Source: Pleurocapsa minor HA4230-MV1 (GTDB taxonomy: Bacteria; Cyanobacteriota; Cyanobacteriia; Cyanobacteriales; Xenococcaceae). Taken from it: a DNA stretch of 64,000 nucleotides. The translations under genes and the position numbers were made by a program. This document shows positions 8,665 through 17,611 of this stretch, piece by piece. Where the stretch lies: NCBI GenBank assembly GCA_019359095.1, contig JAHHHZ010000013.1:248001-312000 (forward strand), given 5' to 3'. The notes under the pieces were generated by a model that saw nothing but the letters and a program-made list of their open reading frames with translations, was not told where the DNA came from and did no database searches. The stretch's first letter is position 1. Each line of letters starts with the position of its first letter.

Positions 8665-8732
8665 GTTATGTTCTCCTTGGTCAATAACTTTTCAACAACC
8701 ATTAAGTAATCTTAGATTAGCGAATTTTATCT

Positions 8733-9335
8733 TTAAAGCGGAATTAACTCAGGGAAGTTTAATAGTAGTTGTTCACCATCAAGTTCATCACCTAATCTGG
8801 CGGGGGAAAAGTGGATTTGAATTGCCCGCAGCTTTTCTTGATAGTGCAGATTAATTAAAGCTTTCAGTCCATATTCTAAGGCTTCAATGTCCGCCAAATT
8901 ATTTTCTAAATCGGCTGATTCTCCTTCAAAAGCAACAGTTAGCATAATCACCAAGTTGCGCGTCACAGGTAAAGACAAAGGCTCGTCATCATCGGTAGAT
9001 TCAGCAGTATCCGTTCCACTTAAATATCTTTGCGCAGAATCAGTAAAGAGTTCGTTCACATAATCTCCTGCTTCCCCCTCATCCCAGAAAACATCGCCTT
9101 CATTCCCCGCCGATTGCCAATATTCACTCATCTGGAGTATTTCTTGAGCCAAGGAGACTAAACCCTCTCCCAGTACTGCTAAATCTCCGTCTGCTTCTAC
9201 TGCTTCTCTGGCAACACGATTGAGAGTACCGAGCATGGGAGCAATTTCTGAACCTGCCAGGTGGATAAAGATGCGGGATACTACAAAGCGAGTTTTACCG
9301 CTAAATTGGGAAATGCGATCGCGCCAAGAAGTCAT
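8733..9335 (-). CDS. DUF1517-like conserved protein
   Basis: 200 residues, soluble and acidic. The C-terminal half, VTRNLVIMLTVAFEG followed by a helix and KLRAIQIHFSP, resembles the domain in cyanobacterial and plastid DUF1517 proteins, recalled rather than searched. The longer members have an N-terminal membrane region that this one lacks. The region between about 85 and 118 is acidic linker. No catalytic motif is visible, and the function is unknown. Confidence 0.6.
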   Translation of the reverse strand: MTSWRDRISQFSGKTRFVVSRIFIHLAGSEIAPMLGTLNRVAREAVEADGDLAVLGEGLVSLAQEILQMSEYWQSAGNEGDVFWDEGEAGDYVNELFTDSAQRYLSGTDTAESTDDDEPLSLPVTRNLVIMLTVAFEGESADLENNLADIEALEYGLKALINLHYQEKLRAIQIHFSPARLGDELDGEQLLLNFPELIPL

Positions 9336-9453
9336 AGTATTACTAGATGCTTATGCTAAAGAATACTTAATTAAACTACCATTTTTGTGGTGGCTAGCTA
9401 GATTATCGTTAGAATTGTGGCGAATTATTAGCTTCTAGTTTGATCGAGTATTC

Positions 9454-10662
9454 ATGAAGATTTTATTTTTACATCCTAATTTTCCCGCTCAATTCCGCCA
9501 CCTCGCTACGGTTTTGGGTAAAGATCCGCACAACACAGTAGTTTACGCCACGAATCGTCTTGAAGGCAGTATTCCAGGGGTGAATAAGGTGGTGTACGAA
9601 AAGTCCCGCACTGCTCGTCCTGAGACTCATCATTATGTTAGACCATTGGAAAATGCTGTCCTAGAGGCTCAAGGGGTTTATCGGGTAGCACAGAAGTTAA
9701 AAGAGCAGAATTTTTATCCTGATGTAGTTTATGGTCATTCAGGATGGGGGCCAACTTTGTTTATGAAGGATATTTTTCCCAGAGCAACTTTACTTTGCTA
9801 TTTTGAATGGTATTACAACGCTTATGGCTCGGATGCCAACTTTGACCCAAGTGACCCGATTAATGCTGATGATGAAGCCCGAATTCGCACGAAAAATGCA
9901 CCAATTCTGCTAGATTTAGCTAGTTGCGATCGCGGTTTATCCCCCACAGCCTGGCAGCGATCGCAATTTCCCCAAGAATTTCAGAGTAAGATTAAAGTCC
10001 ATCATGATGGCATTGATACTAGCTATTTTCGACCAGTTTCTGGGGCAAAATTAAATCTGCCGCGAATTAACCTCGACCTCAGTGAAGCGGAGGAGATTGT
10101 TACTTATGTGGCTAGAGGTATGGAGCCTTATCGCGGTTTCCCACAATTGATTGAAGCGATTTTTCTGTTGCAAAAACAACGACCTCAGTGTCACTTTGTG
10201 ATCGTCGGCAAAAACCGAGTGGCTTATGGTAAAACTCTGCCTGATGGCAAAACCTATAAAGATGCCATGCTGGAGAAATTTCCTTTAGATCTCAGTCGGG
10301 TACACTTTACCGATCTATTACCTTATGATGAATATCTTCAGGTACTACAGGCTTCCTCGGTGCATATTTACCTGACTCGTCCTTTTGTGCTGTCTTGGTC
10401 GATGCTCGAAGCTTTATCTACAGGCTGTTTGATTTTGGCTTCTGATACTGCTCCTGTAACCGAAGTAATTGAAGATAATGTTAATGGTTTGCTAGTAGAT
10501 TTCTTCTCTCCTCAACAAACCTGCGATCGCGTAATTGAAGCCTTAGATCGGCCTGAAAAAATGGCAATAATTCGCACTAAAGCCAGAGAAACTATTCTCG
10601 AGCAATATGATTTAGCTAAGTTACTTCCTCAACACTTACAATGGGTCAAAGATTCAGTCTAA
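9454..10662 (+). CDS. Family 4-like glycosyltransferase
   Basis: 402 residues with a GT-B fold. The N-terminal domain starts MKILFLHPNFPAQFRHLATVL, and the C-terminal nucleotide-sugar domain has the family pattern SMLEALSTGCLILASDTAPV with two Glu residues eight positions apart, then EVIEDNVNGLLVDF. Such enzymes transfer a sugar from an NDP-sugar, usually to a polysaccharide or lipid acceptor. No sugar-synthesis or export genes lie nearby, so donor and acceptor are unknown. It is followed 29 bp later by a membrane protein gene on the same strand. Confidence 0.88.
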   Translation: MKILFLHPNFPAQFRHLATVLGKDPHNTVVYATNRLEGSIPGVNKVVYEKSRTARPETHHYVRPLENAVLEAQGVYRVAQKLKEQNFYPDVVYGHSGWGPTLFMKDIFPRATLLCYFEWYYNAYGSDANFDPSDPINADDEARIRTKNAPILLDLASCDRGLSPTAWQRSQFPQEFQSKIKVHHDGIDTSYFRPVSGAKLNLPRINLDLSEAEEIVTYVARGMEPYRGFPQLIEAIFLLQKQRPQCHFVIVGKNRVAYGKTLPDGKTYKDAMLEKFPLDLSRVHFTDLLPYDEYLQVLQASSVHIYLTRPFVLSWSMLEALSTGCLILASDTAPVTEVIEDNVNGLLVDFFSPQQTCDRVIEALDRPEKMAIIRTKARETILEQYDLAKLLPQHLQWVKDSV

Positions 10663-10691
10663 GCTAAATTATCAATTATTGGTTACCGTCG

Positions 10692-11279
10692 ATGAAAAAT
10701 AGATCTAAGGGAAAACTCAGAAAGTTTGAGTTATTTTTTGAAGCCTTAATTTGGAATTGTCGTTTTTTTATTTTAATTCCCGTTATCTTTAGTTTACTCA
10801 GTGCTTTACGCCTAATTTTTATTGGCACGGTTGACGTTTGGGTAGGATTAAATATAGCTTTGAATTATCAAGATCCTGAAGGGGAAATGACGATTAAGAC
10901 AGTTACTTATATTATCGGCGGTGTAGATTATTATCTAATTGGCATTGTGCTATTAATTTTTGCGTTTGGAATCTATGAATTATTTATCTCAGAAATAGAA
11001 CTTAAACATCGAGATGATTCCAGTATTCTTCAAAGTAATAGTTTAGAAGAATTAAAAGATAAGCTGGTTAATGTTATTGTGGTGGCATTAATTGTTAGCT
11101 TGTTTAAACAAATGCTGAGTATTGAAATTGGCAAACTAAGCGATATACTTTATATTGCTGTAGCAATTTTACTAATTTCTATTAGTCAATATTTATTGCA
11201 CTTGGGCCACACAAAATCTACCATACATCTACCAAAAAGCGATCATTCCAATACTGGCTCTATTAAACTTGAAAAATGA
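10692..11279 (+). CDS. UPF0114/YqhA-family membrane protein
   Basis: 195 residues with about four hydrophobic segments (about 22-45, 74-98, 128-145 and 150-168). Conserved stretches include ALIWNCRFFILIPVIFSLLS and GVDYYLIGIVLLIFAFGIYELFI, which are characteristic of the YqhA/UPF0114 family. Its function is not established. It lies 29 bp after the glycosyltransferase gene and is probably co-transcribed with it. A 9-bp stem-loop begins at its stop codon. Confidence 0.8.
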   Translation: MKNRSKGKLRKFELFFEALIWNCRFFILIPVIFSLLSALRLIFIGTVDVWVGLNIALNYQDPEGEMTIKTVTYIIGGVDYYLIGIVLLIFAFGIYELFISEIELKHRDDSSILQSNSLEELKDKLVNVIVVALIVSLFKQMLSIEIGKLSDILYIAVAILLISISQYLLHLGHTKSTIHLPKSDHSNTGSIKLEK

Positions 11280-11311
11280 GAGACAAAAGAGTTGTTTGCC
11301 AATTGTCTCTC
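11278..11311 (+). terminator. Stem-loop at the end of the YqhA-like gene
   Basis: A perfect 9-bp inverted repeat, GAGAGACAA (11278-11286) and TTGTCTCTC (11303-11311), with a 16-nt loop. It starts inside the stop codon of the upstream gene. There is no strong T-tract, so it may be a terminator or an mRNA 3' stabiliser. Confidence 0.5.
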
Positions 11312-11398
11312 TTAGAACGCCAATCTTTACGTAATTAACTAGACAACTTTACTCAAACTCAAACTATTTGACGATGCGGCTTAAATATTAGTACTGAT

Positions 11399-11761
11399 TT
11401 ACTGCTCGTCTTCGATTACTTGACGAATACGCTGTTCCAGTCGATCTAAATCCAAACCACCCTCATCACGGTTGATTCGGCGTACAGTACCGTTGATCTG
11501 ACTCAAATCACTGAGTAAATCCCGTAAGATTTCTTGCTGTTGTCGAGATTGAGTAATTTCTTTGGGTTCTTGAACAATATCTCGCACAATAGTTGACTCT
11601 GAACGAGATGCAACTAGTGGTAAATCTTCACCTTCTAAATAAACAAAGGTACGTCTTCCTGAACCTCTTTCTTCTTCAATTGGGACTAAAGCAGTAACGC
11701 GATCGCTACGGACATATTTACCAAAACCAAGAGGAACTAGTACCGATGATTGTATTTTCAT
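11399..11761 (-). CDS. RemA/DUF370-like regulatory protein
   Basis: 120 residues from the ATG at 11761 (MKIQSSVLVPLGFGKYVRSDRV); the open frame runs 13 codons further but that part is not conserved-looking. The first ~60 residues resemble RemA/DUF370 proteins (V-x-L-GFGKYVRSDRVTALVPIEE), which in Bacillus bind DNA to control matrix genes. The C-terminal half is a charged helical extension (DLLSDLSQINGTVRRINRDE). In cyanobacteria the role is unknown. It is divergent from the CTDH gene, with ~245 bp between them. Confidence 0.6.
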   Translation of the reverse strand: MKIQSSVLVPLGFGKYVRSDRVTALVPIEEERGSGRRTFVYLEGEDLPLVASRSESTIVRDIVQEPKEITQSRQQQEILRDLLSDLSQINGTVRRINRDEGGLDLDRLEQRIRQVIEDEQ

Positions 11762-11839
11762 AAAATATTTAAGTTGCAGATATATATTCATTGATTGCAC
11801 TGCATTAATATTATTATAGAAAACTCACATGGCTTATCA

Positions 11840-11865
11840 TATCTAGTTTTCACCTATTCTAGATA
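11840..11865. promoter_or_regulatory. Inverted repeat in a divergent promoter region
   Basis: Perfect 7-bp arms TATCTAG and CTAGATA, separated by 12 nt, in the intergenic region between the RemA-like gene and the CTDH gene. It could be an operator for either gene or a chance hairpin. Confidence 0.35.
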
Positions 11866-12006
11866 GTGGTTTCTCCCCTGGAATTAAACTAATTTTTCTG
11901 CTAGTTTTTAGTTAACTATTATGATGAGAATGAATCTTTAGATAGAAGCGATCGTAGTCTTAATTAACCTAAATTTTAGTTAAAGTTATTAATAAATATT
12001 AGCTCG

Positions 12007-12426
12007 ATGATTTATACAGATGCTTTAACTATTGAAGGAATTACCAAGCCAGCTATTATCAATTATTTTGTGACAGTTAATCAGGCAGAATTTTTGAAAA
12101 CAGCATCTTTATTTGCTGATCGGGGAACTTTGTTAGCGCCTTTTGAAAAACCCATTGTTGGTAGAGGAAAAATAGCAGCTTATTTAAGTAAAGAAGCCAA
12201 GGGAATGAAACTGTCCCCGCAGCAGGGAATTTGTGAAACTGAATCAGCAACTGAATCAAATTGTGAAACATACAAAATATTAGGCAAAGTTCAAACTGCT
12301 CTATTTAGCGTCAATGTTGCCTGGTACTTCACTTTTAACCAAGACGATCAAATTGCTACAGTCCAAATCAAGTTACTAGCCTCGCCTCAAGAGTTATTAA
12401 GCTTGAAGTCAAAACGTAATCAGTAA
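12007..12426 (+). CDS. OCP C-terminal domain homologue (CTDH) carotenoid protein
   Basis: 139-residue NTF2-like protein matching the C-terminal domain of the orange carotenoid protein. It keeps the block GITKPAIINYFVTVNQAEF with Y20, equivalent to OCP Tyr201, the stretch PFEKPIVGRGKIAAYL, and VNVAWYF with W106, equivalent to OCP Trp288; these two residues hydrogen-bond the carotenoid keto group. Compared with OCP a few residues are missing just before that Trp. CTDHs are dimers that extract and deliver ketocarotenoids to apo-HCP. The HCP gene follows 151 bp downstream, and the two together equal a split OCP. Two Cys (C76, C86) are present, which may matter because some CTDHs are redox-controlled. 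Confidence 0.88.
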   Translation: MIYTDALTIEGITKPAIINYFVTVNQAEFLKTASLFADRGTLLAPFEKPIVGRGKIAAYLSKEAKGMKLSPQQGICETESATESNCETYKILGKVQTALFSVNVAWYFTFNQDDQIATVQIKLLASPQELLSLKSKRNQ

Positions 12427-12577
12427 TTACTCACAATATCTATCTCTAGTTGAAGATCGATTTAAATACTTATCTATCTTGTTATAGTTTCCTGTCATTT
12501 CAAACACCAATAAGTTAGTAACTAGTGAGCTTTAACAACAAAGCTGAAAAATATTAAATTGGAGCTGAAAAAATAAC

Positions 12578-13060
12578 ATGGCTACAGGAACTTCAGAGCA
12601 GAATATCTCCCGCGCACTCGGTTCTTACGGTAATCTATCGACAGATGATAAATTAGCCTTTCTTTGGTATGTATACACAAAAATGGGAACATCAGTTACC
12701 CCAGCAGCACCAGGCGCAGCATCAGATGAAATTGTGGAAGGACTATTTAATCAAGTCAAAGAACTGTCTCATGAGGAACAGCTAGACGTACAGCGTAAAA
12801 TTATCGAATCGCAAGATAGCCTTATTTCCCGCGAGTATGGCGCTTTTAGTGAAAACAGCAAACTATATTTTTGGTATCGTTTGGCGCAAGGAATGGAAGC
12901 AGGAACAATTATTCCCATGCCTGAAAATTACCAGCCTAGCGGTAGTGTAACCGAGCTATTATCTCAAATTGAAAGTATGGAGTTTGAGCAGCAAATTACT
13001 TTACTAAGAAATGCAGTTGTAGACGCTGGTGCAGAAACAAAACCTGGCGCAGAAATCTAA
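12578..13060 (+). CDS. Helical carotenoid protein (HCP), OCP N-terminal domain homologue
   Basis: 160-residue all-helical protein matching the OCP N-terminal domain. W30, Y33 and W99 have exactly the spacing of OCP Trp41, Tyr44 and Trp110, which line the carotenoid tunnel, and R144 corresponds to OCP Arg155. HCPs bind a ketocarotenoid and, depending on clade, quench singlet oxygen or phycobilisome excitation; the clade cannot be assigned by eye. There is no C-terminal regulatory domain. It receives carotenoid from the CTDH encoded just upstream. A GGAG lies 13 nt before the ATG, and a terminator follows at 13111. Confidence 0.9.
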   Translation: MATGTSEQNISRALGSYGNLSTDDKLAFLWYVYTKMGTSVTPAAPGAASDEIVEGLFNQVKELSHEEQLDVQRKIIESQDSLISREYGAFSENSKLYFWYRLAQGMEAGTIIPMPENYQPSGSVTELLSQIESMEFEQQITLLRNAVVDAGAETKPGAEI

Positions 13061-13110
13061 GCATCAAGCGATCGCGATTAGTAAAATAACTAACTAACTA
13101 CACTGTATTT

Positions 13111-13147
13111 GGATATTCGTCTCGGCTACGGATGTCCATATTTTTTG
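13111..13147 (+). terminator. Rho-independent terminator after HCP
   Basis: Arms GGATATTCGT and ACGGATGTCC pair with two G-T wobbles around a short loop, and are followed by a run of seven T-rich bases. It lies 50 bp past the HCP stop. Confidence 0.75.
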
Positions 13148-13194
13148 TTTATTTTTTGCTCAACAGACATTTTTAAAATACTACTTCCGTCTTA

Positions 13195-13236
13195 CGAAAT
13201 TTCCTCAACGCGGGAGACCCGCGCAACGGAATTTCG
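13195..13236. repeat. Nested palindromic repeat
   Basis: An outer inverted repeat (CGAAATTTCC against GGAATTTCG) encloses an inner perfect hairpin, CGCGGGAGACCCGCG (13209-13223). It is GC-rich against an AT-rich background and resembles the other dispersed palindromes in this window. Confidence 0.65.
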
Positions 13237-13469
13237 CGCTATTTCCTACTTCCTAAAAATATCTGTTTAACTGTTGTCAATAGTTTCTATCTATCAAAAG
13301 AATTGGTAAATACGATCGCCATCAGTGCCGAAATTTCGATAAGGTATTTCTAGAGATATTTTTAACTGACGCTGATAATTTTTGGGTTGTGCTTTTGGCT
13401 TAATCAGTCTTGAAAAATTGGTCTGGTTTAACTTAAAACTTATCGCTATCAAAAGGAGATGTAATTTAG

Positions 13470-15158
13470 ATGTCTGACAATCGAAGAAGCCGAGCAGTAA
13501 CTCAAGGAAACCAGCGATCGCCTAACCGTGCGATGTTGCGAGCAGTGGGTTTTGGCGATCATGATTTTAATAAGCCTATTGTTGGTTTGGCTAACGGCTA
13601 TAGCACGATTACTCCTTGCAATATGGGAATTAATACCCTGGCGCTACGTGCAGAATCAGCATTAAAAGACGCGGGGGCAATGCCTCAGATGTTTGGCACA
13701 ATTACGATCAGCGATGGTATTTCGATGGGTACGGAAGGGATGAAGTATTCCTTGGTATCCCGTGACGTAATTGCCGACTCGATTGAAACCGCCTGTAACG
13801 GACAGAGTATGGATGCGGTGCTGGCTATTGGTGGCTGTGATAAAAATATGCCAGGAGCGATGTTAGCGATCGCCCGCATGGATATTCCTGCTATTTTTGT
13901 TTATGGTGGCACGATTAAACCAGGTAAGCACAACGGTGAAGATTTAACGGTAGTCAGTGCTTTTGAGGCTGTAGGTAAGTTTAGCGCTGGTAAGATCGAC
14001 CAGGCAGAATTGGACGCGATCGAGCATAAAGCCTGTCCAGGAGCGGGTTCTTGTGGGGGTATGTTTACCGCTAATACTATGTCTTCGGCATTTGAAGCGA
14101 TGGGGATGAGTTTGCCCTATTCTTCGACGATGGCAGCAGAAGATGCAGAGAAAGCTGAAAGTACTGAAAAATCTGCCTTTGCTCTAGTTGAAGCCATTAA
14201 AGCGCAAATACTACCCAGTCAAATTCTGACTCGTAAAGCTTTTGAAAATGCCATCACTGTAATTATGGCGGTGGGGGGTTCGACTAATTCTGTTTTGCAT
14301 CTCTTGGCGATCGCTAATACCATCGGTGTAGAACTAACCTTAGATGATTTTGAGACTATTCGTCAGCGCGTCCCCGTACTTTGCAACCTCAAGCCATCAG
14401 GAAAATACGTCACCGTGGATTTACATAACGCTGGTGGTATTCCTCAAGTGATGAAAATGCTTCTAGCACATGACTTATTACATGGCGATGCTCTAACGAT
14501 TTCGGGTCAAACCATCGCCGAAGTCTTAGCCGATATCCCCGAAAATCCTCCCACAGAGCAAGACGTAATTCGTCAGTGGTCTAATCCTGTATATCCAGAA
14601 GGACATTTAGCAATCCTCAAAGGCAATCTAGCGAGTGAAGGTTCGGTAGCCAAAATCAGCGGGGTTAAAAATCCTGTAATCACTGGGCCAGCTAGAGTAT
14701 TTGAATCTGAAGAAGCATGTCTAGCTGCCATTTTAGAGGGCAAAATTAAAGCGGGGGATATCATCGTCGTACGTTATGAAGGGCCAAAAGGTGGGCCAGG
14801 AATGCGGGAAATGCTAGCGCCAACTTCCGCGATCATTGGTGCAGGATTAGGCGATTCTGTCGGCTTAATTACCGATGGTCGTTTTTCTGGCGGGACTTAC
14901 GGAATGGTTGTCGGTCATGTTGCCCCAGAAGCTGCTGTAGGCGGGACAATTGCTCTAGTTCATGAGGGAGACAGCATTACTATTGATGCTCGTCAAAAAC
15001 TGTTGCAGCTAAATGTTGACGATGCAGAGTTAGCACAACGTTACAGTCAATGGCAAAAACGTCAGCCTAAATACCCTAGAGGTGTTTTAGGTAAATACGC
15101 CAAGCTAGTTTCTTCTAGTAGTCTGGGTGCGGTGACAGATTTAGATTTGCATAGCTAA
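13470..15158 (+). CDS. ilvD: Dihydroxy-acid dehydratase
   Basis: 562 residues, full length for IlvD. It converts 2,3-dihydroxy-3-methylbutanoate and -pentanoate to 2-oxo acids, the third common step in valine and isoleucine synthesis. The iron-sulfur cluster Cys residues are visible in [18 protein letters not shown] and [17 protein letters not shown], and the C-terminal substrate region [14 protein letters not shown] is intact. The start follows a good Shine-Dalgarno (AAGGAG). It is preceded by a terminator and followed by a repeat-rich spacer, so it appears to be a single transcription unit. Confidence 0.97.
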   Translation: MSDNRRSRAVTQGNQRSPNRAMLRAVGFGDHDFNKPIVGLANGYSTITPCNMGINTLALRAESALKDAGAMPQMFGTITISDGISMGTEGMKYSLVSRDVIADSIETACNGQSMDAVLAIGGCDKNMPGAMLAIARMDIPAIFVYGGTIKPGKHNGEDLTVVSAFEAVGKFSAGKIDQAELDAIEHKACPGAGSCGGMFTANTMSSAFEAMGMSLPYSSTMAAEDAEKAESTEKSAFALVEAIKAQILPSQILTRKAFENAITVIMAVGGSTNSVLHLLAIANTIGVELTLDDFETIRQRVPVLCNLKPSGKYVTVDLHNAGGIPQVMKMLLAHDLLHGDALTISGQTIAEVLADIPENPPTEQDVIRQWSNPVYPEGHLAILKGNLASEGSVAKISGVKNPVITGPARVFESEEACLAAILEGKIKAGDIIVVRYEGPKGGPGMREMLAPTSAIIGAGLGDSVGLITDGRFSGGTYGMVVGHVAPEAAVGGTIALVHEGDSITIDARQKLLQLNVDDAELAQRYSQWQKRQPKYPRGVLGKYAKLVSSSSLGAVTDLDLHS

Positions 15159-15597
15159 CTGATGTTAGGCAAAGAAAAACTAGTAGCTGTTAATTACTTA
15201 GGGAGTTCGGGGGTTATACCAACTCTCTATGAAAATGCACTAAATGAAATTTAATTCTTTGCCCCAACAGCGCGATTATTCAAGGCGAAATGAATTCGCC
15301 GAATCTCGCGCTCAAACTAAGCGGGATAAACGTCTCTGCGTCTTTGCGACGCGAAGCTAGTGCTAAAGCACATTGTACCCTTGTGGTATACCGCTTCGCA
15401 TATCCTTTAGGGCGCGAGATTTACAATCAAAATATTAAGTGCAACTTTAAGGAGAAATGGTATTAAGGAGTTGATTTATTGCCCCATATCCCCATATCCC
15501 TATCATTTAATTTTAAGCATCATCGAACTCGCTTTAATTCGCCCTAGACGTTTAAAATATAATTTAGATTGACAAAGCCATCAAGATATAAATAGGT
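15159..15597. repeat. Repeat-rich intergenic region between ilvD and ndhN
   Basis: 439 bp without a gene. It contains palindrome GGCGAA/TTCGCC (15284-15300) and a mosaic of modules (about 15301-15420) that recur elsewhere: a 20-bp string CAAACTAAGCGGGATAAACG found reverse-complemented at 17523, plus TACCGCTTCGCATATCCTTT and a CTTTAGGGCGCGAG end. Simple CCCCATAT repeats lie at 15482-15502. Confidence 0.6.
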
Positions 15598-16074
15598 ATG
15601 CCACTAATCACTACGGGAAAATCATTTATTCGCGCCCTCGAAAAAGCTGGAGCATTGGGGCTATATATGCCCTTAGAAGGAGGTTCAGAAGGACGTTACC
15701 AAAGGCGTTTGCGTGCTTATGGATACCATACAATTAATATTACTGCTAGAGGATTAGGGGATTTAGCAGCTTACTTAACCAGTGTACACGGAGTACGTCC
15801 AGCTCATTTAGGTAAAAAAACAATCGGCAGAGAAGCCTGTGTCGGTGACATTTACTACATTCCACCGATTGCTACTTACGAATTAAATTCTCTACCTGCT
15901 AATGCTAAAGGATTAGCCATGTGGATTATGGAAGGACAAATATTATCCCGTCAAGAAATTCAATATTTGGTTAATTTGACCAAAGAAGAGCCAAAATTAA
16001 AGATCGTGCTAGAAATGGGTGGCGATCGCTATGTAAACTGGAAACCTTTGGCAGACACTTTAGCAGCGGCATAA
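15598..16074 (+). CDS. ndhN: NAD(P)H-quinone oxidoreductase subunit N (NDH-1)
   Basis: 158 residues, normal length for NdhN. It is an oxygenic-photosynthesis-specific subunit of the NDH-1 complex on the cytoplasmic face of the thylakoid, which takes part in cyclic electron flow and CO2 uptake. The start MPLITTGKSFIRALEKAGAL and the stretch ARGLGDLAAYLTSVHGVRP are characteristic. It contains no cofactor motif, as expected for the family. A salt-stress protein gene follows in the same direction. Confidence 0.95.
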   Translation: MPLITTGKSFIRALEKAGALGLYMPLEGGSEGRYQRRLRAYGYHTINITARGLGDLAAYLTSVHGVRPAHLGKKTIGREACVGDIYYIPPIATYELNSLPANAKGLAMWIMEGQILSRQEIQYLVNLTKEEPKLKIVLEMGGDRYVNWKPLADTLAAA

Positions 16075-16131
16075 TTCATAATATAAATAAGCGTCAACTA
16101 GATCTTGTGAATAGGTTACGGGGTGGTATCG

Positions 16132-16797
16132 GTGTCAGATAAAAATATGGATGATTTACTGGCTCAGTTAAAAGCAGAATTTGAGCCACAGCAGCCACAG
16201 TCAAAATCACAGCCAAAATCAAAAGCTAATCAATCCTCTGCTAGTAATAAGTCTAAATCGCCACCACCCCAAACAGCTACTCAAGCCTCAATGGAACAAA
16301 TGTTAGGGGAACTGAGGCAAGAGCTGGAATCTGGTAGAGGTAGAGCAAATAGTACACCTAGTACGTCTAGTACATCCCCGCAATCATCGGCTTCCGCACC
16401 ACGGCAGCTAAGCGCTAAAGATGCAGCGCAAGCTCGTCAACGTCTGAATGCTTTAATCGACCAAGATTACCAAGCACAAGCCCAAAAACGAGAAGCTAAA
16501 CTAGCTGAAATTAAACGTCAAGCAGAAGCCAAGCTAGCCGAGGAAAAGCGCCAAGCAGAAGCCAAGCTGGCAGAAGAAAAACGTCGCCAACAAGAATTAA
16601 TTGAACTTCAGCAGCGAGAAGAATTGCGCGATCGCCGAAGACAAGAAGCTTTACGCGAAGAAGCTAAAACATGGCTACTAAAATTAAATCCTCGCAGCGA
16701 AGAAGGTAAATGGTTTCAAGAATTTTCCTATTCCTACGAAAACAAACTTCAGGCAGCGATCGATTATCTTGAAGCCATGCAAGAAACTGGGCTTTAA
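16132..16797 (+). CDS. Slr1339-like salt stress protein
   Basis: About 221 residues. The N-terminal MDDLLAQLKAEFEPQ motif, a Gln/Ser/Pro-rich linker, a coiled-coil block with an imperfect KRQAEAKLAEE repeat (about 122-150) and a conserved C-terminal domain (WLLKLNPRSEEGKWFQEFSY) match a cyanobacterial family I recall as salt stress protein Slr1339. The molecular role is unknown. Starts at GTG 16123, GTG 16132 and ATG 16147 are all possible; I chose 16132 because GGGGTGG lies 5 nt before it. Confidence 0.7.
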   Translation: MSDKNMDDLLAQLKAEFEPQQPQSKSQPKSKANQSSASNKSKSPPPQTATQASMEQMLGELRQELESGRGRANSTPSTSSTSPQSSASAPRQLSAKDAAQARQRLNALIDQDYQAQAQKREAKLAEIKRQAEAKLAEEKRQAEAKLAEEKRRQQELIELQQREELRDRRRQEALREEAKTWLLKLNPRSEEGKWFQEFSYSYENKLQAAIDYLEAMQETGL

Positions 16798-16826
16798 TAT
16801 CCTGGATATTTTTACTAGTTTTACTT

Positions 16827-17180
16827 CTACTTGCCAAAAATACCTAACTCAATTGCGATCGCTCTTTCAATTTGCGCAAGATAGCTATTTTCTAAAACCC
16901 CTAATTTAGAGCCAAAGCGACTATAGTGAGCTACCCGCATCTGGCTAAAATTCAAACCTCGTCGGCGATCTAATCCATTCTCTGGAGACGGCTCTATGTT
17001 GACGACAAAAGGATATGACTTTGGCTCTAGAAAAGGTACGATCATGGTGAGATCACTGTATTGATTGCCCAGATCATTTTGTAAAATTAAACACGGTCGA
17101 GTTTTTTGAGCTTCATTTCTTTTAGTCGGGTCAAGATCTATCCACCAAATCTCAAGTCTACGATAATCAGGCTTCTTCAT
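16827..17180 (-). CDS. MazF/PemK-like endoribonuclease toxin
   Basis: 117 residues. The opening YRRLEIWWIDLDPTKRNEAQKTRPCLILQ-type pattern, with the RPCLIL strand and a later region around IVPFLEP, is typical of MazF/PemK mRNA interferases, which cleave mRNA at short sequences. The upstream gene for its ribbon-helix-helix-like antitoxin overlaps it by 14 bases. No damage is visible, so the module may be active. Confidence 0.82.
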   Translation of the reverse strand: MKKPDYRRLEIWWIDLDPTKRNEAQKTRPCLILQNDLGNQYSDLTMIVPFLEPKSYPFVVNIEPSPENGLDRRRGLNFSQMRVAHYSRFGSKLGVLENSYLAQIERAIAIELGIFGK

Positions 17181-17397
17181 CTAAGCCATCCCCAACAGTT
17201 GAATCCCATAACTCAAATTCTGACCAAAAGTGAGGATCATTATTTTGGTCAATATAGGCAGCTTTGAGATCGGCTTGCAACTTTTCTTGTTGAGCTTTAA
17301 TCAATAGATCATTAATTGTTTTACTGCGATTACCTCCTTGAGAATCAATAAAACTGACAACTTCATCGTCTAAGGTAATTGATATTTTAGTAGTCAT
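17167..17397 (-). CDS. MazE-like antitoxin
   Basis: 76 residues. The N-terminal half (KISITLDDEVVSFIDSQGGN, then RSKTINDLLIKA) is a ribbon-helix-helix DNA-binding domain; the acidic C-terminal tail (HFWSEFELWDSTVGDGLDEE) would wrap the toxin. It is the first gene of the pair and overlaps the toxin gene by 14 bases, consistent with coupled translation and autoregulation. Confidence 0.78.
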   Translation of the reverse strand: MTTKISITLDDEVVSFIDSQGGNRSKTINDLLIKAQQEKLQADLKAAYIDQNNDPHFWSEFELWDSTVGDGLDEEA

Positions 17398-17509
17398 CTG
17401 CTAGTAAGATTATTTAATCTTACTATTTTATCTTATTTAGTTAGCGATCGCCGACACGAGTTTACTGATATAGCGATCAAAGTAAAGGTCTAGGACAATA
17501 AAAATTTGA

Positions 17510-17560
17510 TCTCGCGCAAAGGCGTTTATCCCGCTTAGTTTGGGGCAAAGACGCAAAGGG
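17510..17560. repeat. Dispersed repeat module
   Basis: Contains CGTTTATCCCGCTTAGTTTG at 17523-17542, the exact reverse complement of a 20-bp stretch near 15313, flanked by CTCGCGC and CAAAGACGC modules that also occur there in another order. Confidence 0.65.
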
Positions 17561-17611
17561 ACTAAAAGATGTCTTAATCTATCGTTCGATGGCTATACTT
17601 TAGTGATGCTA

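Larger units (their letters stand above)
13061..13469. other. Intergenic region between HCP and ilvD
   Basis: 409 bp with no convincing gene. It holds the HCP terminator hairpin (13111-13147), a nested palindromic repeat (13195-13236) and the ilvD ribosome binding site (AAGGAGATG, about 10 nt before the start). Confidence 0.6.

Noticed and set aside
9220-9438. Plus-strand ORF of 72 codons overlapping the DUF1517-like gene
   Set aside because: Most of it is antisense to a well-supported gene, and the short free end has no family or ribosome binding site.
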